This document shows, piece after piece, positions 43,901 to 50,830 of a DNA stretch of 64,000 nucleotides. Each line of letters begins with the position of its first letter. The stretch's first letter is position 1. Under the pieces are notes generated by a model. It saw only the letters and a program-made list of their open reading frames with translations, ran no database searches and was not told where the DNA came from. The stretch is from Tridacna crocea (lineage: Eukaryota; Mollusca; Bivalvia; Cardiida; Cardiidae): NCBI GenBank assembly GCA_943736015.1, contig OX031059.1, positions 49,487,159 to 49,551,158 on the forward strand, given 5' to 3'. A program made the translations under genes and the position numbers.

Positions 43901-46246
43901 TTGATCTGATTGGTTTACATGCTGGGAACATATATATCATGTTCCCTGGCAAAAACGACCCAAAGCCAGTTTCCTTTTGAGTGCCCCGTAAACAACAGTA
44001 CACAACATCCAAAATGGCGGCATTGATCGATGACCAGACTGTACATTTATGCACCAAACTGCATGTTTTAGTGACGTCAGTTTCCAGTGATGTCAGTTTT
44101 CATTGAATTGGTGTACTCAGAAGGGAATTTCTATTTCGTCAGGATGCTTGATTTGTGAAATTATAATACGTTGCACAGGAAAATTTCGATTAACGTGTTT
44201 TGAAAGGGTAAACTTTACAGTATGATAAATTTGTTGTATGGTCAGGTGGTAGGGGACTTGGAAACTTGTTCACGGCTGTGGTGAATCATGTCGTCACCTC
44301 GCCTTCGGCTCGGGGGGTGGGGGGGGGGGGTGAGGACATGGTTAACCACAGCCTTGAACAAGTTTCCAAGTCCCCTGCCACCTGACCGTACAACTAATAC
44401 TGCCATTGTCCTGTTGTATGCATTGTCATGTGAAAATTTTAACATTTTTCGATACAGTATCTCTGCCATTATTGAAGGTATTCCCTTCAAACTTGAGCTA
44501 GTTGTCATTGAAAGGGAAACCTTTGCAAGAAGGGCAGGTAACCCTCAAATTTTTTGTTACATGGTAATTGTAAACTATGACTTTTCATTTAACTCATTAA
44601 AAATTGACAACATTTTTTATCTATCTAAATTAAAAGAGGTTGTAAACTAAAAAGTGAATGTGTGCACAATAAGAAATTGAAACTTATTTTTGCAGGGTAA
44701 AAAACATTGCTGGAAAAGGAGAAAATGCCCGTATTACCAAAAGCCTTTTTCATCAAGATTTTTTAAACTTGAAAATTTTGTAGTTGAGGGTTAAAAGCAA
44801 CTACAGCCTAGTATCATCCCCTACACCCTGTATTCTTGTTTTGTTTCATTGATTTTGTCGGCGCTTAAAGTTTAAAAACTCTTACCAAGTAACATAATTT
44901 TAAACTGGTCCAAATTGGAAGCATTTGCAGACAACATTAATGTGACTCAAAAAATGAAGCTTCTTTTGGGAAAGGTTGAAAACATTGTGGGAAAAGATGA
45001 AAATGCTGGTTCTCCTTTTTCAGATTGTTTTTTTCTCTGGGCAGTGAAAACCCAGAAATGTTTGGTATATACAAGAAATATAAATAGCAGTTGTTCTATA
45101 GTGTCTTGAAAGCTTGAAATACTGTGGCTCCAAGTCCTGGGCACTTTGTGCTTATACCTTAGGATGGCAATTAGGGATTTGAAATTAAAATGAAGGTGAG
45201 CAAATTTGTTCCAGGAGACTATGAGTCAGTCCTTTATCATACAGTCTCAAGTTTTAATGACCCTGAGGAATGCTTTAACCCTTTACCGAAAAAATCCCTG
45301 GTTTTTACGACCCTGAGATAGAAGCCTTTTGAAAACATTGTGAGAAAAGGAGAAAATGCTGGTAACCAGCATTTTCTCCTTTTCCCACAATGTTTTGCAC
45401 CCTGCTGGAAACAAATTTCAATTTTTGAGTTACGTTTAATTCTTCGTCTGCGAGTGTTTTTAATTTGGACCATTCTAAAATTTTGTTGTTTGGTAAAGGG
45501 TTAACTCATTACCACAGGACAAAATTTTAGGTTTATCCAAATCAAAAGCATTTGCAGACAACTAAATGAAAGTGACTGTAAATTTGAAGTTTGTTTTGTG
45601 AAGGGTAGAAAACATTGCGGGAAAAGGAGAAAATGCTGGTTACCAGCATTTTCTCCTTTTCCCACAATGTTTTCTAAAGGCTTCTTTTTCAGGGTCATCA
45701 AGAGTAGGGATTGTGTGGTAATGGGTTAACTATTTCCCAAACAAATCTGTGTTTTTACCTGTGTGCAGTACAACTCTTTTTGAAAATATTGTGGGAAAAG
45801 GAGAAATTGCTCATAACGAGCAAACTTCACATTTTCTCACAATGTTTTCTACCCTGTTGGAGAAATTTCTGTCTTTACATGTATTTTCAAATTTAACATT
45901 GTCGTCTGCGAACTTTTTCAGTTGGAAGAGTGTAAAATTTGTAGTTTGGGAAAAGGTTAAAAATTATGTAAAAGGGAGAAAATGCTGGTAACCTGAATTT
46001 TCTTTTTTGCTTACAGTGTTTTCTACCCTTTTTAGAGACAACTTATATCACATTCAAGCTGTGATTGATAAGAGTTCAACAAATATTTTCAATTTAATAA
46101 CTCTTAACATTTTCATCAAATAAGGGCTTTTATGGTTTATCTTTTTGGTATTTTACAGATATCACCAAAAGAAATATGAAGTATTTTTAAAAATGTATCA
46201 ACACCAGAGACAGTATCAGCGCATCATGAACAGAGACCAATCCTGA
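25786..46246 (+). CDS. FGGY: FGGY carbohydrate kinase, complete gene of 15 coding exons
   Basis: The spliced exons give 1,659 coding bases, that is 552 residues plus TGA; human FGGY is about 551. The family phosphorylates sugars with ATP, and animal FGGY acts on D-ribulose in the cytosol (established knowledge). Motifs in order are [14 protein letters not shown] (N-terminal phosphate-binding strand), [49 protein letters not shown] (the Asp expected to be the catalytic base), SGTSTCHMA (nucleotide-binding), [13 protein letters not shown] and CGGLRKN..MHADITGLPVVVP with [12 protein letters not shown] (C-terminal FGGY signature). All 14 introns are GT-AG and phases match at every join, with no stop or frameshift, so the gene looks intact. 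Its introns hold about 30 TTAA-HP units and one 1.7 kb H element. A 5' UTR exon may exist upstream. It is distinct from glycerol kinase and xylulokinase by the DATCS and [10 protein letters not shown] motifs. Confidence 0.93.
26111..26318 (+). mobile_element. TTAA-HP copy in FGGY intron 1
   Basis: About 30 bases of the left arm are deleted (GCAATTGACAGAAAATTTG); the hairpin is nearly perfect. Confidence 0.8.
26784..27006 (-). mobile_element. TTAA-HP copy in FGGY intron 1
   Basis: TTAA ends are intact; the hairpin is weakened (GGTATCCAGAATTTTCTCC). Confidence 0.82.
27007..27546. other. FGGY intron 1 remainder
   Basis: A worn TTAA-HP right half is visible at about 27130-27290 (TTTTCCACAATATTTTCTACC). 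The rest is unassigned. Confidence 0.4.
27547..27664 (+). CDS. FGGY: FGGY coding exon 2
   Basis: It is preceded by TTTCAG and followed by GTATAT (phase 1). It encodes [20 protein letters not shown] then TCSMVVLD, the conserved strand before the sugar site. Confidence 0.93.
27702..27840. mobile_element. Short fold-back element in FGGY intron 2
   Basis: TTGTATGTTCAGGTGGCAGG at the left is imperfectly complemented by the CTCCTACCACCTCACAG end. It belongs with the element at 44226-44397. Confidence 0.6.
28241..28392 (+). CDS. FGGY: FGGY coding exon 3
   Basis: The acceptor is GTTGCCAG and the donor GTAGGC. It encodes [20 protein letters not shown] and then [25 protein letters not shown] is the substrate-contact loop in the family. 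Confidence 0.93.
28430..28615 (+). mobile_element. Worn TTAA-HP copy in FGGY intron 3
   Basis: It starts 37 bases after exon 3 with CTTTACTAGATGACAG and keeps the GCATTTGCAGAC arm; the hairpin apex is gone. Confidence 0.6.
28650..28835 (+). repeat. Minisatellite, about 42-bp unit, four to five copies, FGGY intron 3
   Basis: The shared core is AAAAGCAACATTTTTCATAG followed by a TAATGTATGCATCAAG-like spacer. It ends about 50 bases before exon 4. Confidence 0.75.
28886..28974 (+). CDS. FGGY: FGGY coding exon 4
   Basis: It follows TTTGCAG and ends before GTAACT (phase 2). It encodes [20 protein letters not shown] then [10 protein letters not shown], matching the family's AGHFFDLPDFLSWKATG segment. 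Confidence 0.92.
28975..29548. other. FGGY intron 4 segment with a possible repeat
   Basis: From about 29065 the text TCCCCGGCTGAAGGCAAAGG followed by GTACGTCTGTCTGCCC resembles a dispersed mollusc-type repeat with degenerate CCGT units. Its ends were not defined. Confidence 0.35.
29549..29781 (-). mobile_element. TTAA-HP copy in FGGY intron 4
   Basis: Both ends are intact and the hairpin nearly perfect; five extra bases sit in the right arm (GCAAAATTAATGCTC). Confidence 0.86.
30090..30320 (+). mobile_element. TTAA-HP copy in FGGY intron 4
   Basis: The ends are complete and the hairpin centre is GGTTACC. The right part reads CTTCATCCTCTGGGTCG. Confidence 0.86.
30534..31037 (+). mobile_element. 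Two TTAA-HP units sharing a TTAA, first with a duplicated right arm
   Basis: In 30534-30832 the segment from GCTGGTTACCAGC through the right arm to AATTGT occurs twice (about 30656-30738 and 30738-30819). 30829-31037 has most of its right inner arm deleted. Confidence 0.83.
31140..31215 (-). repeat. Possible tRNA-like SINE fragment
   Basis: A reversed B-box-like GGGATTCAAACTC lies near 31151. Evidence is weak. Confidence 0.3.
31350..31430 (-). mobile_element. TTAA-HP right-end fragment, just before FGGY exon 5
   Basis: ATTGTCGTCTGCAAAATGC through GTGTGGTAAAGGACTAA lies about 50 bases upstream of exon 5. Confidence 0.65.
31479..31606 (+). CDS. FGGY: FGGY coding exon 5
   Basis: It begins after TTGTAG and ends before GTATGG (phase 1). 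It encodes [18 protein letters not shown] and [19 protein letters not shown], as in the human CSLVCKWTY and IGLEDF block. Confidence 0.93.
31709..31919 (-). mobile_element. TTAA-HP copy in FGGY intron 5
   Basis: The left inner hairpin arm is deleted, so the outer stem CATTGTGG runs straight into TGGTAACCAGC. Confidence 0.82.
32017..32243 (+). mobile_element. Diverged TTAA-HP copy in FGGY intron 5
   Basis: It runs from CTTTTACCACACATAAAA to GATTGTGTGAAAGAG; the hairpin is still paired with several mismatches. Confidence 0.68.
32276..32645. mobile_element. Probable inverted-repeat element in FGGY intron 5
   Basis: CACTCGTGAAAATATTACCG and TTTCGATCTTACACC near the left are matched inversely by GTGTAAGATCGAAAAATATT and TTTTCACTGG near the right. 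A TGACGTCA word sits at 32491-32498. The exact ends are unsure. Confidence 0.5.
32702..32830 (+). CDS. FGGY: FGGY coding exon 6
   Basis: It follows CTTTTTAG and ends before GTGGGT (phase 1). It encodes [20 protein letters not shown] and then [17 protein letters not shown], which carries the conserved DAH. Confidence 0.93.
33195..33423 (+). mobile_element. TTAA-HP copy in FGGY intron 6
   Basis: Its hairpin carries GGCAAAAGG on the left but CCTTTTCCC on the right, so a B-type base is present on one arm only. Confidence 0.85.
33424..34151. other. FGGY intron 6, H-like tandem sequence
   Basis: The phrases AAAATTGACCC[TC]GCCATGGG, TTCAAAAGTTT and CTACCAAATTTG recur at about 33528-33560 and 33805-33840, like H-element internal repeats. 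Typical H ends were not found. Confidence 0.4.
34152..34430 (+). mobile_element. TTAA-HP copy and an adjoining hairpin-only remnant
   Basis: 34152-34343 lacks the left hairpin arm. 34345-34412 is a lone hairpin (AAAATTGTAGGAATATGAGG, GGTAACC). Confidence 0.75.
34668..34765 (+). CDS. FGGY: FGGY coding exon 7
   Basis: It follows TATCCAG and ends at a perfect GTAAGT donor in phase 0. It encodes [20 protein letters not shown] then [13 protein letters not shown], the nucleotide-binding GTS loop. Confidence 0.93.
34825..35019 (-). mobile_element. TTAA-HP copy in FGGY intron 7
   Basis: It starts 59 bases after exon 7. The right arm is shortened after GTCCGCAAATGCTTTAGTAA. Confidence 0.8.
35195..35807 (+). 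mobile_element. Two TTAA-HP copies in FGGY intron 7
   Basis: 35195-35421 and 35579-35807, same orientation. The second has the paired change CATTTTGGG / CCCAAAAT in its outer stem. Confidence 0.83.
35884..35991 (+). CDS. FGGY: FGGY coding exon 8
   Basis: It follows TTCTTCAG and precedes GTACAC (phase 0). It encodes [20 protein letters not shown] then [16 protein letters not shown], the family VPGVWGP and NEGGQS stretch. A TTAA-HP copy ends 76 bases upstream. Confidence 0.93.
36073..36930. mobile_element. Cluster of four worn TTAA-HP copies in FGGY intron 8
   Basis: 36073-36170 (minus, left half), 36266-36496 (plus), 36502-36727 (minus) and 36730-36930 (plus, diverged). Hairpin mismatches are frequent, suggesting older insertions. 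Confidence 0.7.
37242..37460 (+). mobile_element. TTAA-HP copy in FGGY intron 8
   Basis: The left end is CTGTACCACATGCTAAAA and the right GTGTGGAAAAGAGTTAA. Confidence 0.75.
37550..39292 (-). mobile_element. H element, complete, 1.74 kb, FGGY intron 8
   Basis: In reverse it begins TAGCTCACCTGAGCAC with the GAGCAC/GTGCTC hairpin and ends GGTGAGCGATATAGG, AGGACC/GGTCCT and CTCTTGTTT. Inside are a (CCGT)n run (37600-37658), five units with an exact 161-bp step (GTTTAC at 37669, 37830, 37991, 38152, 38313) and then about four units of a different sequence near 162 bp (ATAACTTTGTCATCT). No coding capacity was found. Confidence 0.78.
37600..37658 (+). repeat. (CCGT)n microsatellite inside the H element
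   Basis: There are about ten uninterrupted CCGT units after a degenerate GTCGGCGTCCGTCGT lead. Confidence 0.9.
39304..39365 (+). CDS. FGGY: FGGY coding exon 9
   Basis: This short exon encodes [20 protein letters not shown] and ends in phase 2 before GTGAGT. Its phase joins exons 8 and 10 without a stop, and it starts with the expected ID of the family's KLIDH. Its acceptor TTTTCACAG lies only 11 bases from the end of the H element at 37550-39292. Confidence 0.85.
39438..39895 (+). mobile_element. Nested or chained TTAA-HP copies in FGGY intron 9
   Basis: A left end at 39438 (CCTTTACCAAACGACAAT), a second partial unit from about 39535 with half a hairpin, and a good unit from about 39670 to TTAA 39892-39895. 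Confidence 0.72.
39974..40130 (+). CDS. FGGY: FGGY coding exon 10
   Basis: It follows ATGCACAG and precedes GTTAGT. It encodes [17 protein letters not shown] and then [18 protein letters not shown], nearly identical to the family motif. Confidence 0.93.
40166..40383 (+). mobile_element. TTAA-HP copy, subfamily C, FGGY intron 10
   Basis: The inner hairpin is GAGAAATTGCTTGTTACGAGC; the outer stem is CACTGTGG on the left only, the right outer stem being lost. Confidence 0.8.
40390..40705 (+). repeat. tRNA-headed SINE, probably complete
   Basis: It opens with GTTAGCCGAGTCCTAGTGGC (A-box-like) and closes with GCGATATAACTGAAATAGTG, TTGAAAATGGCATTAAG and CAGTCAATTT, a tail style widespread in invertebrate SINEs. 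Confidence 0.5.
40712..40800 (+). repeat. Second tRNA-like SINE head
   Basis: GGCTTAGTGGTTAAGGTCT and GGTTTGATTCCACC match pol III A and B boxes at the right spacing. It follows the previous SINE directly. Confidence 0.5.
40846..41027 (+). mobile_element. TTAA-HP copy with a near-perfect hairpin
   Basis: Left arm is shortened and carries the B-like TATATGATAGCG before an A-type hairpin, so it looks mosaic. Confidence 0.75.
41310..41384 (+). CDS. FGGY: FGGY coding exon 11
   Basis: It follows TTTTTAG and precedes GTAAGT, phase 0 at both ends. It encodes [20 protein letters not shown] then VQALA, matching LATVQAIA in the human protein. Confidence 0.92.
41602..42118. mobile_element. Two TTAA-HP copies in FGGY intron 11
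   Basis: 41602-41831 (plus) has the stem AAAACTTTGCGGG / CCCACAAAGTG. 41896-42118 (minus) starts at TTAAGCCACACATTCC and has a near-perfect hairpin. Confidence 0.82.
42244..42364 (+). CDS. FGGY: FGGY coding exon 12
   Basis: It follows TTTTCCAG and precedes GTATGA (phase 1). It encodes [20 protein letters not shown] then [20 protein letters not shown], the core of the second FGGY signature with the CGG ATP-site loop. Confidence 0.93.
42665..42815. mobile_element. Short relative of the 15371 fold-back
   Basis: AGCTCCAGATAAGAGGGAGTG at the left pairs with CACTCCCACTATCTCGAGCT at the right, and the interior keeps CCCTATGTTGTTGGAGCTCAT. Confidence 0.55.
42830..42957 (+). mobile_element. Worn TTAA-HP copy, just before FGGY exon 13
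   Basis: Hairpin GCTTGTTACCGGC and end TGTTGTAAAGGTTTAA remain; it stops about 15 bases before the exon's acceptor. Confidence 0.6.
42971..43065 (+). CDS. FGGY: FGGY coding exon 13
   Basis: It follows TTTCTAG and precedes GTATAC. It encodes [20 protein letters not shown] then [12 protein letters not shown], the LGAA helix of the FGGY C-domain. Confidence 0.93.
43324..43660. mobile_element. TTAA-HP copy joined to a half copy
   Basis: 43324-43552 (plus) is complete. From the shared TTAA at 43549 a minus-strand right half (CTACCCTTCCCAGAC to GAGGTAAAGAG) follows. Confidence 0.8.
43761..43822 (+). CDS. FGGY: FGGY coding exon 14
   Basis: It follows GATATAG and ends GG before GTTTGT, so the codon GG|A spans the join. 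It encodes [20 protein letters not shown]. It is the weakest donor of the gene, but the phase fits exactly. Confidence 0.85.
44226..44397. mobile_element. Fold-back element in FGGY intron 14, about 60-bp arms
   Basis: TTGTATGGTCAGGTGGTAGG and ACTTGGAAACTTGTTCACGG are complemented by GAACAAGTTTCCAAGTCCCC and GCCACCTGACCGTACAA. A G-run separates the arms. Confidence 0.72.
44875..45070 (+). mobile_element. Diverged TTAA-HP copy in FGGY intron 14
   Basis: Left arm CTGGTCCAAATTGGAAGC and the outer stem remain; the apex is reduced to GCTGGTTCTCC. Confidence 0.65.
45275..45960. mobile_element. Chain of three TTAA-HP units in FGGY intron 14
   Basis: 45275-45504 (A, minus), 45501-45729 (A, plus) and 45726-45960 (C, minus), sharing TTAAs. 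A fragment of another copy (45230-45274) lies left, and one more worn hairpin at 45970-46080. Confidence 0.86.
46159..46246 (+). CDS. FGGY: FGGY coding exon 15 with stop
   Basis: It follows TTTTACAG and encodes [20 protein letters not shown] then RIMNRDQS and TGA. It corresponds to the human C-terminus YDKKYQVFLKLVEHQKEY. A candidate AATAAA lies at 46549-46554, beyond a TTAA-HP copy; whether it is used is unknown. Confidence 0.92.
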
Positions 46247-46290
46247 TTGGGGTCCTCAATCACTTTTTCTGTTGTATACATCAACAATTC

Positions 46291-46517
46291 TTAAGTCTTT
46301 GAAAACAATCCAGATTTTAATGACCCTAAAAAAGAAGCCTTTTGAAAACATTATGAGAAAAGGAGAAAATGCTGGTAACCAGCATTTTCTCCTTTTCCCA
46401 CAATGTTTTCTACTCTATCAAAGACAAGGTCTATCGTTCAAGCCCAGTCTGAATTGTCCTCTGCAAATGCTTTGAATTTGGACAAATCGAAAATTTTGTC
46501 ATTTGGTAAAGTGTTAA
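46291..46517 (-). mobile_element. TTAA-HP copy just after the FGGY stop codon
   Basis: It starts 44 bases past the stop and so probably lies in the 3' UTR if the AATAAA at 46549 is used. The hairpin is nearly perfect. Confidence 0.8.
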
Positions 46518-47320
46518 TACTAAAGGACAAGAAGGAAATATTCACAGAAATAAATGAAACATGTCCTGAATAGGGAGCTTGATGCATTTGCAAAAACGTT
46601 TTGGCCCATGTCAGCCTGGGCAGGCTAACATGAGTCTTTACTTTTTGTTAATTGAAAATTTTCTGCATGTCTAAGGACCATACAACCTCATAATTCATTC
46701 AGTTGTTCGACCACATGATTGTTACGGATCCATCATCATGTGATGTCACGCTTAGTACACAAAGATGCATTAGGCCCCCTTTTCCCAGAGCCCAGCTGAA
46801 ACATGCTGGTATTCACTAATTTTCATGAACTATTCTGAATTCATTTCTTATTGTATTTCCAAAGATAAGATTTCTGATTGGCAGAGTGTTCTAAGCCAGT
46901 AATATATCTAGTCTTAATTCTCAGGATCATCAAAAGTAGGGATTGTGTGGTAATGGGTTAAAACAATGCAGGAAAGAAGAAAATTATTGTTAACCTGGAT
47001 ATTCTTCTTTTCCCACGAAGTTTATACCTTTTTGATGACAAATCTGTCCGATTGAGCCTACATATTCTTTGCACGTTGGTTAGGTCCAAAACTTTATTGT
47101 ATGGTAACGGTTAGATAGGTGAAAAAGATAATGTATCAGAGATACATGAACTTGCATGCTACATGGTATCTCTATGGTAAAAAAGATCATTATATGTTTA
47201 TGATTGTGGTTTTGATTTTGTATCACACTGATAATCAGACCATCTATTGGTATTGTTGTAGATGAACAGAATAAATTTGCAACAATAGTGTTTTTTATTT
47301 GTTTATTTATTTATTACATA
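46518..47320. other. Mostly unassigned, with one worn TTAA-HP fragment
   Basis: A right end (AAGTAGGGATTGTGTGGTAA) lies at 46935-46957 and a worn minus copy at 46960-47115. A TCAGCCTGGGCAGGCTA palindrome lies near 46610. Confidence 0.4.
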
Positions 47321-47549
47321 TTAACTCTTTACCAAATGGCAAAATTGTAGACCAGACCAAATTCAAAGCATTTGCAGAAGATAAATTAAATGTGACTCAA
47401 ATTATGAAATTTGTCTGTGACAGGGTAGAAAACATTGTGGGAAAAGGAGAAAATGCTGGTTACCAGCATTTTTTCCTTTTCCCACAATGTTTTCAAAAGC
47501 TTTTTATACCAAGCTCGTTAAAAGTCGGGATTGTGTGGGAAAGAGTTAA
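47321..47549 (+). mobile_element. TTAA-HP copy, intact
   Basis: Both TTAA are present; the hairpin has one mismatch (TTTTTTCC for TTTTCTCC). Confidence 0.86.
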
Positions 47550-47689
47550 TGTAAACTGCACAAAAAAAAATAATGCATACAGGAGCTGTCCCTTCTGACC
47601 CTTTGAAATCCTAAAATCAGAGACTGGATGTCTAACTGGCAGAGACATAACTGTGGTAGCTGAAGTGCCCACAAGATATTTTTTTAATT

Positions 47690-48595
47690 AGATCTAGTGA
47701 CCGGGTTTATGACCCCAGGTGACCCAATTTCGAAAGCACTAAACATGTAATGGTCAGGTGGGCCAACAAGCTTTTAACAGGTTTACTAATATCAAAGCTC
47801 TATTCCTACCAGTTTTAGAGAAGAAGAATTTTTAAAGGTTTTCCTTCTTTGTTCTACGTTCAAACTTGTTACCCCCATGGCCGAGCCAGTTTTGACCCCC
47901 AGGGCCATCCTATGAACAAACTTGGTAGAAGTCTTCTAGGAAATGCTACGCTGAACCAAAGGTCAAAGCCCAATCACATCTAGTTTCAGAGTAGAAGAAT
48001 TTTAAAGTTTTCCTTTTTTGTTCCCATGTTCAAAATTGTGACCCTTGGGAGGGGCCAATTTTGACCCCAGGGGCATCATAATTATGAACAACAAACTTGG
48101 TAAAGGTTGACTAGAAGATGCTACATCCCAAATATCAAAGCTCTATGCCATCCCATGATCAAACATCAAATGTCAATTCACAACCCCATCCAGTTTCAGA
48201 GAAGAATAAGTTTTCCTTCTATGTTCCTATGTTTGAACTTTTGACCACGGTGCGGGGCAAGTTTCGACTCCGCGGTCATTATATGAACAAACTTGGTAGA
48301 GGTCCACTAGGAGATGCTACATACCAAAAGTCAAAGCTCTACGCCTTCTAGTTTCAGAGAAGATTTTGCTATTTTTCTTTCCTTTTGCTTACCATGGCAA
48401 CCACAGTTATGGGTGGAATTCAATCTCTTGAACAACTTTGATAGAGCTTCACCCAAACAAGATCCTTAACAAGTTTCATCAAGATTGGACCAGTGATTTC
48501 GGAGATTTTTAAACAAATTGTGGTTGACAGACTCTAGTAATTGGGATTGGAGATCACAAAAGCTTACCTTGAGCACTTCATGCTCAGGTAACCTA
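47690..48595 (+). mobile_element. H element, 5' end unclear
   Basis: It has tandem units of about 165-170 bp (TTGACCCC, CTTGGTAGAGGTCCACTAGG), the ACCATGGCAACCACAG block and a 3' hairpin GAGCACTTCATGCTC before AGGTAACCTAAAC. Confidence 0.68.
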
Positions 48596-48596
48596 A

Positions 48597-50830
48597 ACAA
48601 AAAAACCATGATGGTCCTGTATCGCTAAACTGAGTACTAAGCAGTAAAGGTCTACAATGAAGATAAATATCAAAGCCAAATAATTCTGACAGGGTATGTA
48701 ACTGTGCAAAAAGCAATTTCTTTTCCCAAAATGCTTTCGCAACCCTTCTTCAGGGTCACTAAAAGTCAAGATTGTATTGTAAAAGATTGAATTAACTTGG
48801 AAGGCCACACATTAATTTCCTGGTCAAAATGGTGGTCGAATGACAGATTAAAACATTCGCTTATTGGTAAGACACAAATGAGACTTTTCTCAATAAATTT
48901 TTATCAAATACCAAAGAATGTTGGCTTAGACAGTAATCAAGCCAGCGCCAACTGGGAACCCTAGACTAATAGCTGACAACATTAATGACTGATCTATCGG
49001 GACTCAACAAGTCCAGTATGTGAAACGTAACCCCTTTTTTCGTGACACATCTACCAGAAGAAAATTGTGTCAAAAGAGTATCCTAAGGAGGACATATTTG
49101 AAGTTTCATAAATGCCAAGGACTTTAGAAGATATCTGTCAAGGTGGATGGATGGGCAAACTGACTGTAATTGGTCCATAATGAAATTATACATTTAGTCC
49201 CCTTTTTTGATAACTTGTCATTTCATGAAATAAAATCAAATAACTATTGTCTATGGCTGAACAAGATGAAGTTTAAATACATTTTTTCCAGTGGTGAAAG
49301 CAATATTGGTCCATAGTGAAAATATAAACCAAGCCCCCTTTTTCAGTGACATGACATTTAACAATTAAAGGTAAAATATTGTTATTGGCAGACTACTATA
49401 AGGAACACATGTATGAAGTTTCCATCTTCTTTCAGATCAGAAGAGTTTCTAAGTTTCCTTCCTTGTTCCCATGTTCAAAATTGTGACCATCAGGGCGGGC
49501 CAGTTTGGATCCCAGGGGCATAGTATGAACAAACTTGGTAGAGGTCCACTAGAAGATGCTACATACGTAAAATCAAATCTCTTTCAAATCGACTTTCAGT
49601 GTCAGAGAAAAAAAAAAAAGTTCTCTTTCTTTGCTCCTTTGTTTCGAAATTGTAACCCCCGAGGTGGGGCCAGTTTGGACCCCAGGGACATAATTTGAAC
49701 AAACTTGGAAGAGGTCAACTAGCAGATGCTACATACCAAATGTCAAAGCTCTACTCCTTGTTTCAGAGAAGAACATTTTTACAGTTTTCCTATGTTATTC
49801 CCATGTTCAAATTTGTGACCCCTGGGGCGGGGCCAGTTTGGATCCCAGGGATATCGTTAGAAAGAACTTGGTAGAGGTCCACTAGGAAATGCTACTTACC
49901 AAGTATTAAAGCTCTACACACTTCTAGTTTCAGAGAAGTAGAATTTTAATTTTTTCCTTCTTTGTTCCTATACAGTATTTCAAGTTTTTCCTTCTTTGTT
50001 CCTATGTTTTAAACTTGTGACCTGTGGGACGGGGACAGTTTTGACCCAAGGGACATCATATGAACAATCTTGATAGAGGTCCACTAGGAGATGCTACATA
50101 CCAAATATCAAAGCTCTGCGTCTTCTAGTTTCAGAGAAGAAGAATTTTAATTTATTTTTTCTTTCTTTGTTCCTATATTTCAAACTTTCCGAGGGCGGAG
50201 CAAGAATCATAAGAACATTGTTGGTAGAGATCTACTAGGAGATGCTACATACCAAATATCAAATCTCTATGCCTTCTACTTTCTGAGAAGACAATTTTCA
50301 AAGATTTTTCCTTTTTTTTTTTCCTTTTGTTTGCCATTGCAACCACAGTTCAGGCCCGTCGGAAGGAAATTTCATTTGGTCCGGCCAGTATGGCGAGCGA
50401 GCATGCCCCCAGGAAAAATTTTGAAAATAAGACGCTCTTTCTGGTGCATTCTGGCGCATTTTTTAAGGTTTATAATAAGCATTTAAGCCATGCTGGGGGG
50501 GGGGGGGGGGTCCGACGGGCATGCTCTCCCGGAAAAAAAAAATGAAAAATGAGACGCTCCCTGGGCATTCTGGCGCATTTTTTGAGGTTTCTATTACGCA
50601 TTTAAGCCATGCTAGGGGGGTCCCCCGGAAAAATGTTGAAAATAAGACGCTCTCTGGTGCATTCTGGCGCATTTTTTGAGGTTTATATAGCGCATTTTTT
50701 TTTTTCTAAAATTGGTCTGGCCATTTTTCATTTTCGGTCGAAAATTTGGTCCGGCCATGGCCGGACCGGCCGGACCGCTTCCGACGGCCTTGCAGTTATG
50801 GATTGAATACATGGATGATGGATCCGTGGA
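48597..50830 (+). mobile_element. H element joined head-to-tail to the previous one; 3' truncated
   Basis: It opens AAACCATGATGGTCCTGTA directly after the 3' end of the previous copy. It carries units near 140 bp (CCCCTTTTTT..GTGACA at about 49030, 49200, 49338), then several units near 166 bp with TTTGTTCCTATG, and is interrupted by the element at 50352-50793. The 3' hairpin is missing. Confidence 0.62.
50352..50793. mobile_element. Inverted-repeat element nested in the H element
   Basis: Ends are CAGGCCCGTCGGAAG and CTTCCGACGGCCTTG, flanked by CAGTT on both sides (5-bp target duplication). The GGTTGCCATGGCAACCACAGTTATG text of H is split by it. Inside are three tandem units with GACGCTC, CATTCTGGCGCATTTTTT and GCATTTAAGCCATGCT. 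No coding capacity is apparent. Confidence 0.7.
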
